The position numbers and the translations under genes are program-made. 64,000 nucleotides of DNA from the NCBI RefSeq assembly GCF_014322795.1, contig NZ_JAASTT010000012.1, positions 1-64,000 on the forward strand, written 5' to 3'. Positions 45,135 through 55,867 of this stretch are shown piece after piece. This DNA is from Paenilisteria portnoyi (GTDB lineage Bacteria > Bacillota > Bacilli > Lactobacillales > Listeriaceae). The notes beneath the pieces were generated by a model that worked only from the letters and a program-made list of their open reading frames with translations, made no database searches and had not been told where the DNA came from. The stretch's first letter is position 1; each line of letters begins with the position of its first letter.

Positions 45135-45745
45135 TTTTATTAGTCGATAATTATGATTCGTTTACGTATAATTTGGAACAGTATTTGGCGGAATTTGCGG
45201 ACGAGGTTGTGGTTTGCCGGAATGATGCGGCGGATTTGATGGAGCTAGCGGCCAGTGCGACGGGAATCGTGTTGTCACCGGGGCCTGGGAAGCCGAGTGA
45301 GGCGGGACTTTTGGAAGAGGTCGTGCGGCGGTTCGCGGATAAGTTGCCAATGCTTGGGATTTGTTTAGGGCATCAGGCGATTGGCGAGGTGTTTGGTGGA
45401 ACGGTGAGTCGGGCTGGCGAGATTAGGCACGGGAAGGTTTCAATGATGCGACAAACGGCTGGTAGCGCGATTTTTGCGGGGTTAGATGAGGAACTGGAAA
45501 TTATGCGGTATCATTCACTGATTGTTGAGAAGGAGGCGTTTCCGGAGGCTTTGGAAGTTTTGGCGCGGTCGCTGGATGACGATGAGATTATGGCGATGCA
45601 GTTGCGCGGGTTTCCGGTTTATGGGTTGCAGTTTCATCCAGAATCGATTGGGACGCTGGATGGCAAACGGATGATGGCGAATTTTGTAGCGATTGTGGAA
45701 AAGGAGGGTGAGCGAGATGGAAGCGTATTTGCAAAAAGTATATGA
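45131..45745 (+). CDS. trpG: anthranilate synthase component II (glutamine amidotransferase)
   Basis: 204-residue class I amidotransferase supplying ammonia to TrpE. Triad: Cys in LGICLGHQAIGE (about residue 79) and His/Glu in LQFHPESIGT. The N-terminus MILLVDNYDSFTYNL is canonical. Overlaps trpE by 4 bases and trpD by 29. It may also serve p-aminobenzoate synthesis, but the location argues for trp. Confidence 0.95.
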   Translation: MILLVDNYDSFTYNLEQYLAEFADEVVVCRNDAADLMELAASATGIVLSPGPGKPSEAGLLEEVVRRFADKLPMLGICLGHQAIGEVFGGTVSRAGEIRHGKVSMMRQTAGSAIFAGLDEELEIMRYHSLIVEKEAFPEALEVLARSLDDDEIMAMQLRGFPVYGLQFHPESIGTLDGKRMMANFVAIVEKEGERDGSVFAKSI

Positions 45746-46736
45746 CCAGCAAAATTTGACGCGAGTTGAGATGCAGGCGGTTGCTTCGGCGATTTTTGCA
45801 GGGGAATTAAGTCAGGCGCAAATCGCGGCTTTCTTGATGGCTCTGAAAATTAAAGGAGAAACGATTGAGGAGATGCAGGCGATTGCGGAAACGATGCAGG
45901 GCGTGGCGTTACAGTTACCGATAGCATCTGAAAATACGATGGATAATTGCGGCACTGGTGGGGATAAATCGCTTAGCTTTAATGTGAGTACGACCTCGGC
46001 TTTTGTGTTGGCGGCAGCTGGCATTAAGGTCGCAAAACATGGGAATCGCAGTATTTCGAGTAAATCGGGAAGTGCGGACGTTTGTCAGGAGTTGGGCATT
46101 GATATTTCGCTTGGCACGGAGGATATGGTATATTTACTGGAGAATGCTGGTATTGCTTTCTTGTTCGCGCCGCACGTGCATCCAAATATGAAATATGTGA
46201 TGGAAGTGAGGCGGGAGCTGAATACCCCGACGATTTTCAACTTGATTGGACCGCTGACAAATCCGGTGAAATTGGAGACGCAATTGATGGGGATTTACCG
46301 TCGTGATTTGTTGGAACAAACCGCGCAAGTGCTTGGAAAATTAGGCAGGAAGCGCGCGATTGTAGTAAACGGCGGTGGCTTCATGGATGAGGCGTCGCTT
46401 GCGGGAGAGAATCATTACGCGCTCCTTGAGAATGGTGAGGTGACAATGCATTGCTTTTTGCCGGAGGACGTTGGCTTAGAAAGTCGTGATTTGGAGGCGA
46501 TTCAAGGTGGCGATGCGAAACGGAATGCGGAAATTTTGCTATCGGTTTTAAAAGCGGAGCCGAGTGCGTACTACGATACAGTCATTTTGAACGCTGGTCT
46601 CGGGTTGCTGGCACATGGAAAAGTAACGACGCTTGTTTCGGGCATCGAGATGGCGCGTGATTTGATTGATAGTGGTGCGGCTTATGCGAAATTAACACAA
46701 TTATTAGCTTGTCAAAAGGAGCGATTAGTAGGATGA
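45717..46736 (+). CDS. trpD: anthranilate phosphoribosyltransferase
   Basis: 339 residues. PRPP-binding segments are [17 protein letters not shown] and [33 protein letters not shown] is also typical. The ATG at 45717 has AAGGAGGGTGA upstream and lies inside trpG; the open frame extends 8 codons further but lacks such a site. Overlaps trpC by 4 bases. Confidence 0.95.
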   Translation: MEAYLQKVYDQQNLTRVEMQAVASAIFAGELSQAQIAAFLMALKIKGETIEEMQAIAETMQGVALQLPIASENTMDNCGTGGDKSLSFNVSTTSAFVLAAAGIKVAKHGNRSISSKSGSADVCQELGIDISLGTEDMVYLLENAGIAFLFAPHVHPNMKYVMEVRRELNTPTIFNLIGPLTNPVKLETQLMGIYRRDLLEQTAQVLGKLGRKRAIVVNGGGFMDEASLAGENHYALLENGEVTMHCFLPEDVGLESRDLEAIQGGDAKRNAEILLSVLKAEPSAYYDTVILNAGLGLLAHGKVTTLVSGIEMARDLIDSGAAYAKLTQLLACQKERLVG

Positions 46737-47497
46737 CATTTTTAGAAGAAATTTTAGCAAAAAAAGCGCAGGAAGTGGCGGAAATGCCGGTTGAAAAAGC
46801 GAAATTAGACAGGCAAAAACCGTATTTTCATGATTTTTTAAAGGCGAATCAAGAGGCGGTGCAGCTGATTGCAGAAGTAAAACGAGCTTCTCCGTCGAAA
46901 GGCGCTATTAATCTTGATGTGGACCCGGTTGCCCAGGCGAAAAGTTACGAAGCGGCTGGCGCGGGCGCGATTTCAGTTTTGACAGATCAGCAATTTTTCA
47001 AAGGGGACATAGAAGATTTGCGGGCTGTGGCTGAGGCGGTGAGCATTCCGGTTTTGTGTAAGGACTTTATTATTAGCGAAAAACAATTGATTCGCGCCAA
47101 AAATGCGGGGGCCTCGATTGTGTTATTGATTGTAGCGGCTTTGTCAGAGGAAGATTTGGCGACACTTTACAAACAGGCTACAGCGCTTGATTTAGAGGTT
47201 CTCGTGGAAGTGCATAATGAAGCGGAATTAGAGATTGCCGAACGACTAGGCGCAAAATTGATTGGCGTGAATAACCGCGACTTACATAGTTTTGTGGTGG
47301 ATATTGCGGTGAGTGAACGCGTGGCGGGAGAATTTTCACTCGCGGATACGTTTTATATTAGTGAAAGTGGCTTCCGTGAACCGGCAGATGTGGCACGCGT
47401 GGCGAAGGCGTTTAGTGTGGTACTTGTCGGTGAAGCGTTGATGCGGGCAGAAAATGTCGAGCAAGCCGCGAGCGCATTGAAGGTGAGCCGCGTATGA
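46733..47497 (+). CDS. trpC: indole-3-glycerol phosphate synthase
   Basis: 254-residue TIM barrel. Family landmarks are [55 protein letters not shown] and SESGF. It makes indoleglycerol phosphate from CdRP. The ATG overlaps the trpD stop (ATGA), with AAAGGAG ~17 bases upstream and AGTAGG closer. Confidence 0.95.
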   Translation: MTFLEEILAKKAQEVAEMPVEKAKLDRQKPYFHDFLKANQEAVQLIAEVKRASPSKGAINLDVDPVAQAKSYEAAGAGAISVLTDQQFFKGDIEDLRAVAEAVSIPVLCKDFIISEKQLIRAKNAGASIVLLIVAALSEEDLATLYKQATALDLEVLVEVHNEAELEIAERLGAKLIGVNNRDLHSFVVDIAVSERVAGEFSLADTFYISESGFREPADVARVAKAFSVVLVGEALMRAENVEQAASALKVSRV

Positions 47498-48090
47498 CAC
47501 AGGTTAAAATTTGCGGACTGAAATACCGTCCTGATATCGATGTTGCGGTCGCGAATGGGGCCGATATGATTGGTTTCGTGTTTGCGCCGAGTAAGCGCCA
47601 AGTGACACCAGATCAAGCTCGAATTTTAGCGCAGCATATGCCAGATTCGGTCAAAAAAGTAGGCGTTTTTGTGAATGAAAGTCCTGCGGAAATAAACAGA
47701 ATCGCGGCGATGGTACCGCTTGATATTGTGCAATGCCATGGACAGGAAACGGCGGCGGATTTAGCGGAAATAAACCATCCAACAATCAAGGCTTTCCAAG
47801 TCAAGGATGGTCAGATAAATGGGGATGTAACAGCATTTTCAGATAGCTTGATTTTGCTCGACGCACCAATTGCAGGGCTTGGTGAAACGTTTGATTGGCA
47901 GGCAATTATGAAAACTGAGTTGCCAAAGGAACGGTTGATTATCGCGGGTGGTTTGAATATAGATAATGTCGTCGCAGCAATCGAGCAGTTCCAACCATTT
48001 GCCGTCGATGTATCCTCGGGTGTTGAGACGAACAGAACGAAAGACCCTGAAAAAATAATAAAATTCATCCAAAAAGCGAAGGAGTCCTGA
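47494..48090 (+). CDS. trpF: phosphoribosylanthranilate isomerase
   Basis: 198-residue TIM barrel with the N-terminal [10 protein letters not shown] (catalytic Cys), [25 protein letters not shown] and the phosphate-binding [11 protein letters not shown] and DVSSGVE. Overlaps trpC by 4 bases; trpB starts 3 bases after the stop. Confidence 0.94.
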   Translation: MTQVKICGLKYRPDIDVAVANGADMIGFVFAPSKRQVTPDQARILAQHMPDSVKKVGVFVNESPAEINRIAAMVPLDIVQCHGQETAADLAEINHPTIKAFQVKDGQINGDVTAFSDSLILLDAPIAGLGETFDWQAIMKTELPKERLIIAGGLNIDNVVAAIEQFQPFAVDVSSGVETNRTKDPEKIIKFIQKAKES

Positions 48091-48092
48091 AA

Positions 48093-49295
48093 ATGAGTTA
48101 TGATGCACCGAATAAAGCAGGTTTTTATGGGAATTATGGCGGGAAATTTGTCCCGGAAACATTGATGAAAGCTGTCACAGAACTAGAAGCAGCGTACGAA
48201 ATTTCGAAAACAGATGAGGCGTTCCAACAAGAATTGAGCTATTATTTACGCGATTACGTTGGGCGTGAGTCCCCGCTTTATTTTGCGGAACAGTTGACGG
48301 CGCATGCGGGCGGCGCTAAGATTTATTTGAAACGGGAAGATTTGAACCATACCGGCGCGCACAAAATCAATAATTGCATCGGGCAAGCTTTGTTGACACG
48401 GCAAATGGGGAAAAAGAAAGTCGTAGCGGAAACAGGCGCTGGGCAACATGGTGTAGCGACGGCGACAGTGGCGGCCTTGTTTAACTTAGAATGCACGATT
48501 TTTATGGGAGAAGAGGACATTAGACGGCAGCAGTTGAACGTTTTCCGAATGGAGCTGCTTGGCGCGAAAGTGGTCAGCGTTTCAGGTGGAAACGGTACGC
48601 TAAAAGACGCTGTCAATGAGGCGCTGCGCTATTGGGTGGCGAATGTGGAAGATACGCATTATATCATGGGTTCCGTTTTAGGACCGCATCCGTTTCCGCA
48701 AATTGTTCGCGATTTCCAGAGCGTGATTGGAGCAGAGGCTCGCGCGCAACATCTGGAGAAAGAGAACCGTTTGCCAGACGCATTAGTAGCTTGTATCGGC
48801 GGTGGCAGTAATTCGATGGGACTTTTTTATCCATTTGTGAACGATACGACGGTCAAAATGTACGGTGTCGAAGCGGCTGGTTCTGGTCTGGATACCGCTT
48901 TTCACGCAGCGTCACTTTCCAAAGGTGAAATTGGCGTCCTGCATGGCGCAATGATGCATATTTTGCAAGATGATGCCGGTCAGATTCAGGAAGCGTATTC
49001 CATTTCAGCAGGCTTGGATTATCCGGGAATCGGTCCCGAACATAGTTTTTTACGAGATGAGGGGCGCGCCGAGTATGCCTCTGTGACCGATGACGAGGCC
49101 GTAGAAGCGTTCCAATTGCTTTGCCGCACCGAAGGAATCATTCCGGCGTTAGAGAGCTCACACGCAATCTCCTTCGCTGTAGAACTCGCTGGTAAAATGA
49201 AGCCAGAAGAAAGTATCGTCGTTTGCCTATCTGGCCGTGGCGATAAAGATGTAGACCAAATCCGCGCACGTTTGAAAGGAGCAGATGACAAATGA
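48093..49295 (+). CDS. trpB: tryptophan synthase beta subunit
   Basis: 400-residue PLP enzyme that condenses indole and serine. The PLP lysine is Lys91 in HTGAHKINN. The phosphate-binding loop is [12 protein letters not shown]. The N-terminus [15 protein letters not shown] is canonical. Overlaps trpA by 4 bases. Confidence 0.97.
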   Translation: MSYDAPNKAGFYGNYGGKFVPETLMKAVTELEAAYEISKTDEAFQQELSYYLRDYVGRESPLYFAEQLTAHAGGAKIYLKREDLNHTGAHKINNCIGQALLTRQMGKKKVVAETGAGQHGVATATVAALFNLECTIFMGEEDIRRQQLNVFRMELLGAKVVSVSGGNGTLKDAVNEALRYWVANVEDTHYIMGSVLGPHPFPQIVRDFQSVIGAEARAQHLEKENRLPDALVACIGGGSNSMGLFYPFVNDTTVKMYGVEAAGSGLDTAFHAASLSKGEIGVLHGAMMHILQDDAGQIQEAYSISAGLDYPGIGPEHSFLRDEGRAEYASVTDDEAVEAFQLLCRTEGIIPALESSHAISFAVELAGKMKPEESIVVCLSGRGDKDVDQIRARLKGADDK

Positions 49296-50053
49296 TGTTA
49301 CAAAACGCAATCGAAAAAGCTAATTTAGCCGTAGTTCCTTATATTATGGCCGGTGATGGCGGCCTTGACCAGTTAGAAAATCAGATGAAGCTACTGAGCG
49401 ATGCTGGTGCGACCGCGATTGAACTCGGTATTCCGTTCTCCGATCCCGTAGCTGATGGACCAGTCATTCAAGAAGCTGGCGCGCGAGCTTTGGCGGCGAA
49501 AGTTAGCCTTGAGCAGATTTTAGAAACATTAACAACGAGCAAAATCGAGATTCCGCTAGTCGTGATGAGCTATTTTAATCCGATTTATCACCTTGGCGTT
49601 GAGAAATTCATTGAGCTTGCCAAAAAAACACCGATTAAAGGTCTGATTATTCCCGATTTACCCTACGAACATCGTGATTTGATTTTGCCACACTTAGAAA
49701 ATACCGATATCGCCCTGATTCCATTGATTTCGCTAACGAGCCCGAAAGCGCGAGTGGAATTAATTGCCAAACAATCGCAAGGTTTCATCTATGCCGTGAC
49801 AGTAAACGGGACAACAGGCGAGCGCGCAGCATTCGGCGATAAGATTGATGAAAATTTGACATACTTAAAAACGATTAGTCCTGTGCCGGTTTTGGCCGGT
49901 TTCGGAATTTCGAATCTGGATCATGTGGCGAGATTTGCCGCCGTGTGTGATGGGGTGATTGTGGGCAGTAAGGTTGTGCAGTTGTTGCATGACGGGAAGT
50001 ATGAAGAGTTGACTGAATTTATTTCTGGGGCGAGTAATTTAAACAATGCTTAG
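49292..50053 (+). CDS. trpA: tryptophan synthase alpha subunit
   Basis: 253-residue TIM barrel. It has the catalytic Glu in [29 protein letters not shown], the loop [10 protein letters not shown] and GFGISN. Two adjacent ATG codons (49292 and 49295) are possible starts, with AAAGGAG upstream. Last gene of the operon, followed by a terminator. Confidence 0.96.
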   Translation: MMLQNAIEKANLAVVPYIMAGDGGLDQLENQMKLLSDAGATAIELGIPFSDPVADGPVIQEAGARALAAKVSLEQILETLTTSKIEIPLVVMSYFNPIYHLGVEKFIELAKKTPIKGLIIPDLPYEHRDLILPHLENTDIALIPLISLTSPKARVELIAKQSQGFIYAVTVNGTTGERAAFGDKIDENLTYLKTISPVPVLAGFGISNLDHVARFAAVCDGVIVGSKVVQLLHDGKYEELTEFISGASNLNNA

Positions 50054-50065
50054 AAGAAATAACGG

Positions 50066-50107
50066 ACATGTAGTGACTCGAATATAGTGTCGCTACATGT
50101 TTTTTTA
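50066..50107 (+). terminator. trp operon terminator
   Basis: ACATGTAGTGAC...GTCGCTACATGTTTTTTT hairpin with a T-run. Confidence 0.9.
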
Positions 50108-50135
50108 TCTCTGTCAAAATTAAATGTGACAATAA

Positions 50136-50149
50136 TGTGAACGTTTTCA
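50136..50149 (+). promoter_or_regulatory. cre-like site upstream of the Hsp70 gene
   Basis: TGTGAACGTTTTCA differs from the CcpA consensus at one position. It lies upstream of TATAAT at 50180-50185. Functional only by inference. Confidence 0.35.
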
Positions 50150-50218
50150 AAATGTAAAGTTTTTCTATCCAATAACATTTATAATGAGTTATAGTTTACA
50201 TAAAAGGAGAGGTAGAAC

Positions 50219-51913
50219 ATGGCGAAAGTAGGAATCGATTTAGGAACATCAAATAGTTTAGTCTCATATTGGAACGATGGGAAAACGGAGATTATCCCTA
50301 ATGTCTTTGGTAATAATTTGACACCTTCTGTTGTTGGGATAGATGATGACGGTGATATTTTAATTGGCGAAGTCGCAAAGGAACGATTAATAACTCACTC
50401 AGGGCTTACGGCGGCATCTTTTAAAAGATTTATGGGTACAGAAAAAAAGTACCAAATGGGAAAACATATCCTTACTCCTACTGACTTATCGGCTTTTATT
50501 TTAAAAAATCTGCGCGCTGACGCTGAGAATTTTTTAGGTGAAAGTTGTACGCAGGCTGTTATTAGTGTGCCTGCCTACTTTAACGATATACAAAGGCAAG
50601 CGACGATGGATGCAGCAAGGCTTGCAGGTTTGGAGGTTACTTGCTTAATCAGTGAACCAACAGCCGCAGCTATTGCTTATGGCCTACATCAAACAGAAGA
50701 TGATATTACTTTTTTAGTTATTGATCTTGGTGGAGGTACATTTGATGTTTCACTTTTAGAAATGTTTGATGGAGTAATGCAAGTAAGAGCGATTGCAGGA
50801 GATAATTTCCTGGGTGGAGAGGATTTTACGCAAGCTATTGTATCAGATTGCCTAGAAAGTAATGGTTTAAGGGAGACATTACTTTCATCAGCAGAATATG
50901 CAATGCTTAAATATCGTGCAGAGAAGGCTAAACAAGAGGTTACGACGCAACATGAGATTTTTATTGTATTCGAAGTGGGAACGAAACAATATGAATATGA
51001 GCTAACAGAAGCAAAGTTACAAGCGTGTTGTGAGATGCTTCTTTTGAAAATGCGAGCACCAATTATGAGGGTGCTGCGTGATAGTGATATTGGGATGCAG
51101 GAATTGGAGCAAATTATTCTAATCGGAGGGGCAACGAAAATGCCTTTAATCAGAACCTATTTGAGTAAGTTATTGGGTCAATTCCCGTATACACTAATAA
51201 ACCCAGATGAGGCAGTAGGCTTAGGTACCGCTATTCAAAGTGCGCTAAAGGAAAAATCGGAAGGCTTAGATGAGATTATTTTAACAGATGTGTGCGCCTT
51301 TTCTTTAGGGACAGAGGTAGTGAATGAAGTGAATGGTGAATTGCGAGATGGTTTCTTCGCGCCAGTGATTGAACGTAATACAACTATTCCTGTCAGTAAG
51401 GAAATGGATTTCTATACGGCGAATGATAATCAAGCAAGTATTAAGTTTACGATATACCAAGGGGAAAATCGTTTAGTTGTGGAAAATCTTAAGTTAGGTG
51501 AGCTAGAAATTAAAGTTCCAAAAGCACCAAAGCATCAATTGGTAAAGGCACGTTTTACGTATGATACAAATGGTATTTTAGAAGTAATAGTTACGATACC
51601 AAAAACGGGAGAAACAAAACGTTTGGTAGTGCAAAATAATACAAAAAAGTTAACCGATGTGGAGATGGAGACTCGCATAGGGGCTTTAGCTGATTTGAAA
51701 ATCCATCCGCGAGAACGAGATGAAAATAGGTTACTTCTTGCGAGAGCAGAGCGCTTGTTTGCGGAAACATTAGGAGAACGTAGAAAATATATTGAGCAGT
51801 TGATTTTGCAGTTTGAAGGGAAGCTAGCGGTGCAAGAGGAATGGGCAACACGAAAAGCAGCAAAAGATTTTCACTTAATCTTAAATCAGCTGGAAGAGGA
51901 AATACGCATATGA
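50219..51913 (+). CDS. hscC: HscC-like Hsp70 chaperone
   Basis: 564-residue Hsp70, shorter than DnaK. The ATPase domain (~1-350) has GIDLGTSNSLVSYW, SVPAYFNDIQRQATMDAARLAG, LVIDLGGGTFDVSLLEMFDG and ILIGGATKMPLI. A substrate-binding domain (~365-470) and a short helical lid follow. The long acidic C-terminal EEVD-like tail of DnaK is absent. It overlaps the J-domain gene (ATGA). GGAGAGG precedes the start. Such Hsp70s act with a dedicated J-partner rather than in general folding. Confidence 0.9.
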   Translation: MAKVGIDLGTSNSLVSYWNDGKTEIIPNVFGNNLTPSVVGIDDDGDILIGEVAKERLITHSGLTAASFKRFMGTEKKYQMGKHILTPTDLSAFILKNLRADAENFLGESCTQAVISVPAYFNDIQRQATMDAARLAGLEVTCLISEPTAAAIAYGLHQTEDDITFLVIDLGGGTFDVSLLEMFDGVMQVRAIAGDNFLGGEDFTQAIVSDCLESNGLRETLLSSAEYAMLKYRAEKAKQEVTTQHEIFIVFEVGTKQYEYELTEAKLQACCEMLLLKMRAPIMRVLRDSDIGMQELEQIILIGGATKMPLIRTYLSKLLGQFPYTLINPDEAVGLGTAIQSALKEKSEGLDEIILTDVCAFSLGTEVVNEVNGELRDGFFAPVIERNTTIPVSKEMDFYTANDNQASIKFTIYQGENRLVVENLKLGELEIKVPKAPKHQLVKARFTYDTNGILEVIVTIPKTGETKRLVVQNNTKKLTDVEMETRIGALADLKIHPRERDENRLLLARAERLFAETLGERRKYIEQLILQFEGKLAVQEEWATRKAAKDFHLILNQLEEEIRI

Positions 51914-53586
51914 ATTGTTGGGAAATGCTTAATATTGAAGTTACGGTGGATAAAAAGAAAATTAAATCAGCATATGCTAAGAAGCTGAAAATAACCCATC
52001 CAGATGATGATTTGAAGGCTTTTCAAGAGCTTAAGCAAGCCTTCGATGCAGCGATGATCTTCGCAAAAAATGGGGAAATAGAGCAGTATGAAATCGAGAA
52101 TACGCCAAATTTGTGGACAGAGAACAAAGAAGAAGTAACGATTAATGAGTCAGAACTAGTACTTAAAAAAGATGAGAACCCTACATTTCAGGAACTAGTC
52201 CAAAGTGTATTTAATAACTTTGAGAAAAGAGTAGATGTGGGTTGTTGGAAATTGATTTTAGATAGTAGTATAGAGTGGGATATGTATCAATACAATGCGA
52301 ATAGAGATTTGGTGAAAGAGCTGTTACTAGATTATCATGCGACAATTCCTCAGCCAGTTATTCAGCTATTATTCGAGCATTTTGCGCTACAAATGGTTGA
52401 TGAAAAGCATTTTGTAGATGAGGAAAGACATATTTTTGAGAATCATATGGAAGAAATCTTCAACATACCGAATTTTTCTTTTCAATTTCCTGAGCGTATG
52501 AAAGGGATGGTTCGTGAACAATTTTTATCTTTGCGTTACGCAGCTTATCGTTCTCTGAGATATGGAAAGCTTACAGAAGCAAAGCAGCTAGTAGAACAAG
52601 CTGAAAAAATATTTGATAGAGATGCCGATTTATGTACTTTGGAAGGGATGGTCCTTTTTTATGGACGATTAGATCAATTACAACTGAGTAATGGAACATT
52701 TAAGCGTAGTTTTCGCTGTTTCGAGAAGGCGCTGGCGATTAATTCGGCTCATGAAACAGCTAGATTTTATGCTATTCTAATTCGCAGTAAACAAACTGGG
52801 AAAGTGTCGGATAAACGACGTCAGTTTTTGGATAGTTTTCAGGGCGGCTATGTTTTACAATTGAATTTATTTTTGGGTTTTATCTATTATTTTGCAGAAG
52901 ACTATGGGAATGCTGTACGATTTTGGACAACCCTTCCGATAGAACATTTGACTTTGGTAAAAAAAGAATGGGGGAAATCACTCCGTCAGCAAATTAGAGT
53001 AGAGGAGAAATTAGGAAACAAAGAACAAGTCTCTACTTTAAGAAGGAAACTTACGGAAAGTAAACAATTGGAGGGGGAAAAGGTTAGAAGTTGGCGCTGG
53101 CTAAAACTCATTGTCATTTATCTTGTTTTGATAGGATTATTTAAGGCGTGTACAGTGTTTGTTCCTAGTAGTTCAACAGCGGAACCAGTTTATTTAACTG
53201 AATATGATGAGATGTCTGGAGAAACATTTAGAAAACCAACAAGTGCAGAAATACATACGCAAGCTGGACTTGTTTCGCGATTTGTTACAGCGTTTGACAT
53301 GCAGGATGAGGAGAGTAAACGAGAAGAATTGATAGAGAGTATTGTTGCTCTGGATTATCGTGGGGCTTTACGAGATCATATAAAATTACCGGCATTTAAA
53401 AACTATACAGAACGAGTGAAGGAGCAAAATACACTGGCTACAGATGACGGTATATACACATTGTTACTTGGGTCGGATGAATCAGATTTAATTATTGTGA
53501 GTAAAGATGGGGAAATTGTTAAAGTGATGGGTGGATACTTCGACACGATGGATGAAGAGCTTTTAGAAACGATAAAGCAGAAATAA
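51910..53586 (+). CDS. membrane-anchored J-domain protein, partner of the HscC-like Hsp70
   Basis: 558 residues. The N-terminal ~55 form a J-like domain (MNCWEMLNIE, KSAYAKKLKITHPDDDLKAF) with His-Pro-Asp at 30-32. A helical, TPR-like middle (~90-390) follows, then one membrane helix (~394-418, LIVIYLVLIGLF), then ~140 residues that would lie outside the cell (ending DELLETIKQK). The gene overlaps the Hsp70 gene and has no other partner. E. coli hscC also sits with J-protein genes. The client is unknown. Confidence 0.82.
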   Translation: MNCWEMLNIEVTVDKKKIKSAYAKKLKITHPDDDLKAFQELKQAFDAAMIFAKNGEIEQYEIENTPNLWTENKEEVTINESELVLKKDENPTFQELVQSVFNNFEKRVDVGCWKLILDSSIEWDMYQYNANRDLVKELLLDYHATIPQPVIQLLFEHFALQMVDEKHFVDEERHIFENHMEEIFNIPNFSFQFPERMKGMVREQFLSLRYAAYRSLRYGKLTEAKQLVEQAEKIFDRDADLCTLEGMVLFYGRLDQLQLSNGTFKRSFRCFEKALAINSAHETARFYAILIRSKQTGKVSDKRRQFLDSFQGGYVLQLNLFLGFIYYFAEDYGNAVRFWTTLPIEHLTLVKKEWGKSLRQQIRVEEKLGNKEQVSTLRRKLTESKQLEGEKVRSWRWLKLIVIYLVLIGLFKACTVFVPSSSTAEPVYLTEYDEMSGETFRKPTSAEIHTQAGLVSRFVTAFDMQDEESKREELIESIVALDYRGALRDHIKLPAFKNYTERVKEQNTLATDDGIYTLLLGSDESDLIIVSKDGEIVKVMGGYFDTMDEELLETIKQK

Positions 53587-53786
53587 TGGGTTATTGAGGT
53601 GAATGTAGATTCGATTTTATTAAATTATCCGCTTTTTTTCTATTTATTTTAAACTAATGATTGCAAGCTTGTGCAAGAAGGAGTAAACTAAAATCTAGTT
53701 GAGTTTTAAACAAATCATTATTTCATGAAAAAGCGAGTGTCATTAATCGGCTCAAAACGAGCACTTCACAATAAAGGACGAGGTCT

Positions 53787-55409
53787 ATGTCTTCATCAAA
53801 ATTACTTCGAGGAACTTTCATTTTAACGTTAGGAACTTTTATTTCTAAATTTTTAGGTCTGTTTTATGTCATTCCGTTTTATTGGATTATGGGTGGCGCT
53901 GGACCGATGACATTGTATAATTTCGGGTATGTCCCGTATCAAATTTTTCTAGGAATCGCAACGGCTGGTGTTCCATTGGCGGTGGCGAAATATGTCGCGA
54001 AATATAACGCGATTGGCGAGTATGAAATCGGGCGTCGTTTATTCCGAACAGGCGTGTATTTAATGCTTGCAACAGGTGTTGTTAGTTTTATCGCGATGTA
54101 TGCGTTAGCGCCTGTACTCGCTGGGTTGCAATCGATTGAGGGAAGCGGTTATACGGTGGAGGACGTGACTGGGGTTATCCGCGCGGTCAGCTTTGCGCTT
54201 ATCGTTATCCCAGTTATGAGCCTGATTCGCGGTTTCTTCCAAGGGTACCAATCGATGGGACCTTCTGCGGTTTCGCAAGTTATCGAGCAAATTGTCCGCA
54301 TTGCGTTCCTGCTCGTAGGTTCGGCAACGGTGCTTTACATTTTACACGGCACAATCGTTAGCGCCATTAGTATCGCCACGTTCGCAGCTTTCATCGGCGC
54401 ATTGGCGAGTCTAGCATGCCTACTTTGGTATTTCTTCAAACGCAAAAAAGGTCTCGACGCCCTGTTACGAACCAGTAAAGGCGAAGTTACGGTCTCATTA
54501 CCGTCGATGTATAAAGATATTTTCATTACCGCGGTGCCATTCGTTGTTGTCGGCATTGCGAGCTCACTTTACCAACAAATCGACCAGTTCACGTTTGGCC
54601 GAATTTTGACATGGATTGGCTACAGTGGCCATGAAGCGGAGAATTTACTCGGTATCGTTAACTTTAGTGCGCAAAAATTAGTCATCATTCCAGTTAGTTT
54701 AGCGACTGCGTTTTCGATGACCATTGTACCTCTCGTGACGGCGGCGTATGCACGTGGCGAACAGGAAAATGTAAAAAAACAGTTAAACGATGTTTTCCAA
54801 GTACTACTTTTCATCACGTTACCAGCTTGTATCGGGATGTCCTTGCTTGCAGAACCGCTTTATACAGTGTTTTATGAACATGATCCTGCAGGAATTCAAA
54901 TCTTGGCGTTCTATGCGCCAGTCGCGATTTTACTATCCTTATTCAGCGTGACAGCGGCAATCTTGCAAGGAATTGATGAACAGCGATTCACGATTTTGAG
55001 CCTACTGATTGGTTTATTGACGAAATCCGTTTTCCAAATGCCGCTGATGATGTGGATGGGAGCGCGCGGTTCCGTTGCAGCAACAGGACTTGGCTATACC
55101 GTATCCGTTATTTTTGCGATGATTATTATTCGGAAATACGCAAACTACAATTTCAGCGTTATTTTGAGAAGAACAGTCTTGATGTTACTCCTTAATTTGG
55201 CGATGGCGGTCTCTGTATTGCTGGTATATCAAGGTTTAACAATGTTTATTAACCCAGAAACGAAATTAAATTCGATGATTCTACTCATCATTTGCGGTGG
55301 GGTTGGCGCGCTCGTGTACGGCTATCTGAGCTTGCGACTACGCCTTTTCGACAAAGTATTTGGCCCGAGAGCCGCAACAATTCGCCGGAAACTACGCATG
55401 AAAGCATAA
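53787..55409 (+). CDS. murJ: lipid II flippase / MATE-like polysaccharide exporter, MurJ-YtgP type
   Basis: 540-residue integral membrane protein with about 14 helices, of the MurJ/SpoVB-like branch of the MOP superfamily. Segments GTFISKFLGLFYVIPFYWIMG, GIATAGVPLAVAKYVAKYNA and SLIRGFFQGYQSMGPSAVSQ resemble Bacillus YtgP, a MurJ protein that flips lipid II for cell-wall synthesis. AAAGGACGAGG precedes the start. A small membrane protein gene follows after 18 bases. Confidence 0.9.
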   Translation: MSSSKLLRGTFILTLGTFISKFLGLFYVIPFYWIMGGAGPMTLYNFGYVPYQIFLGIATAGVPLAVAKYVAKYNAIGEYEIGRRLFRTGVYLMLATGVVSFIAMYALAPVLAGLQSIEGSGYTVEDVTGVIRAVSFALIVIPVMSLIRGFFQGYQSMGPSAVSQVIEQIVRIAFLLVGSATVLYILHGTIVSAISIATFAAFIGALASLACLLWYFFKRKKGLDALLRTSKGEVTVSLPSMYKDIFITAVPFVVVGIASSLYQQIDQFTFGRILTWIGYSGHEAENLLGIVNFSAQKLVIIPVSLATAFSMTIVPLVTAAYARGEQENVKKQLNDVFQVLLFITLPACIGMSLLAEPLYTVFYEHDPAGIQILAFYAPVAILLSLFSVTAAILQGIDEQRFTILSLLIGLLTKSVFQMPLMMWMGARGSVAATGLGYTVSVIFAMIIIRKYANYNFSVILRRTVLMLLLNLAMAVSVLLVYQGLTMFINPETKLNSMILLIICGGVGALVYGYLSLRLRLFDKVFGPRAATIRRKLRMKA

Positions 55410-55427
55410 AAGGGAGGCAAACACATC

Positions 55428-55625
55428 ATGGAAAAACGAACAAGGAAGCGGTCAAAAGAAGCACGGCGGGCCCGCGTATTTTTGACGCTTGGTATTATCT
55501 GCGTCTTAGCAGGACTGGGTGCACTATACCTAAACTACACGTTGGTTGCAATGCCATTCGCCATTCTAGGTTCTTTATTATTTGGCATGACGATTGGATT
55601 AAAACTTCCAAGAACGAAAGAATAA
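55428..55625 (+). CDS. small two-helix membrane protein
   Basis: 65 residues: a very basic N-terminus (MEKRTRKRSKEARRAR), then helices at ~17-36 and ~38-57, ending KLPRTKE. AGGGAGG lies ~9 bases before the ATG. Probably co-transcribed with murJ. No family recognised. Confidence 0.75.
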   Translation: MEKRTRKRSKEARRARVFLTLGIICVLAGLGALYLNYTLVAMPFAILGSLLFGMTIGLKLPRTKE

Positions 55626-55630
55626 CAAAG

Positions 55631-55670
55631 AAAGCTTGCAGGTCGAATCTAGACTTTGCAAGCTTTTTCT
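55631..55670 (+). terminator. terminator after the murJ operon
   Basis: AAAGCTTGCA...TGCAAGCTTTTTC hairpin with a T-run. Confidence 0.88.
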
Positions 55671-55756
55671 GTGCTATTCAAAACGATTCGGAGATGCTAT
55701 ACTTAGAATATGGAAAATTTTAAAAAGGAGCTATGTAAGAGACTAACTAAATGAAC

Positions 55757-55784
55757 TTTACGGAAAATTACGGATGCTATATAA
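55757..55784 (+). promoter_or_regulatory. candidate promoter
   Basis: TTTACG (55757-55762), 16-base spacer, TATAAT (55779-55784), ahead of the two small ORFs. Weak -35 box. Confidence 0.4.
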
Positions 55785-55867
55785 TGGTATTTAGACATAT
55801 CGTTATGATAAAAAAACTTATTGAGTAGTAGGCGGTATGGAACAAAATATAGATGGGAGATAGTAAT

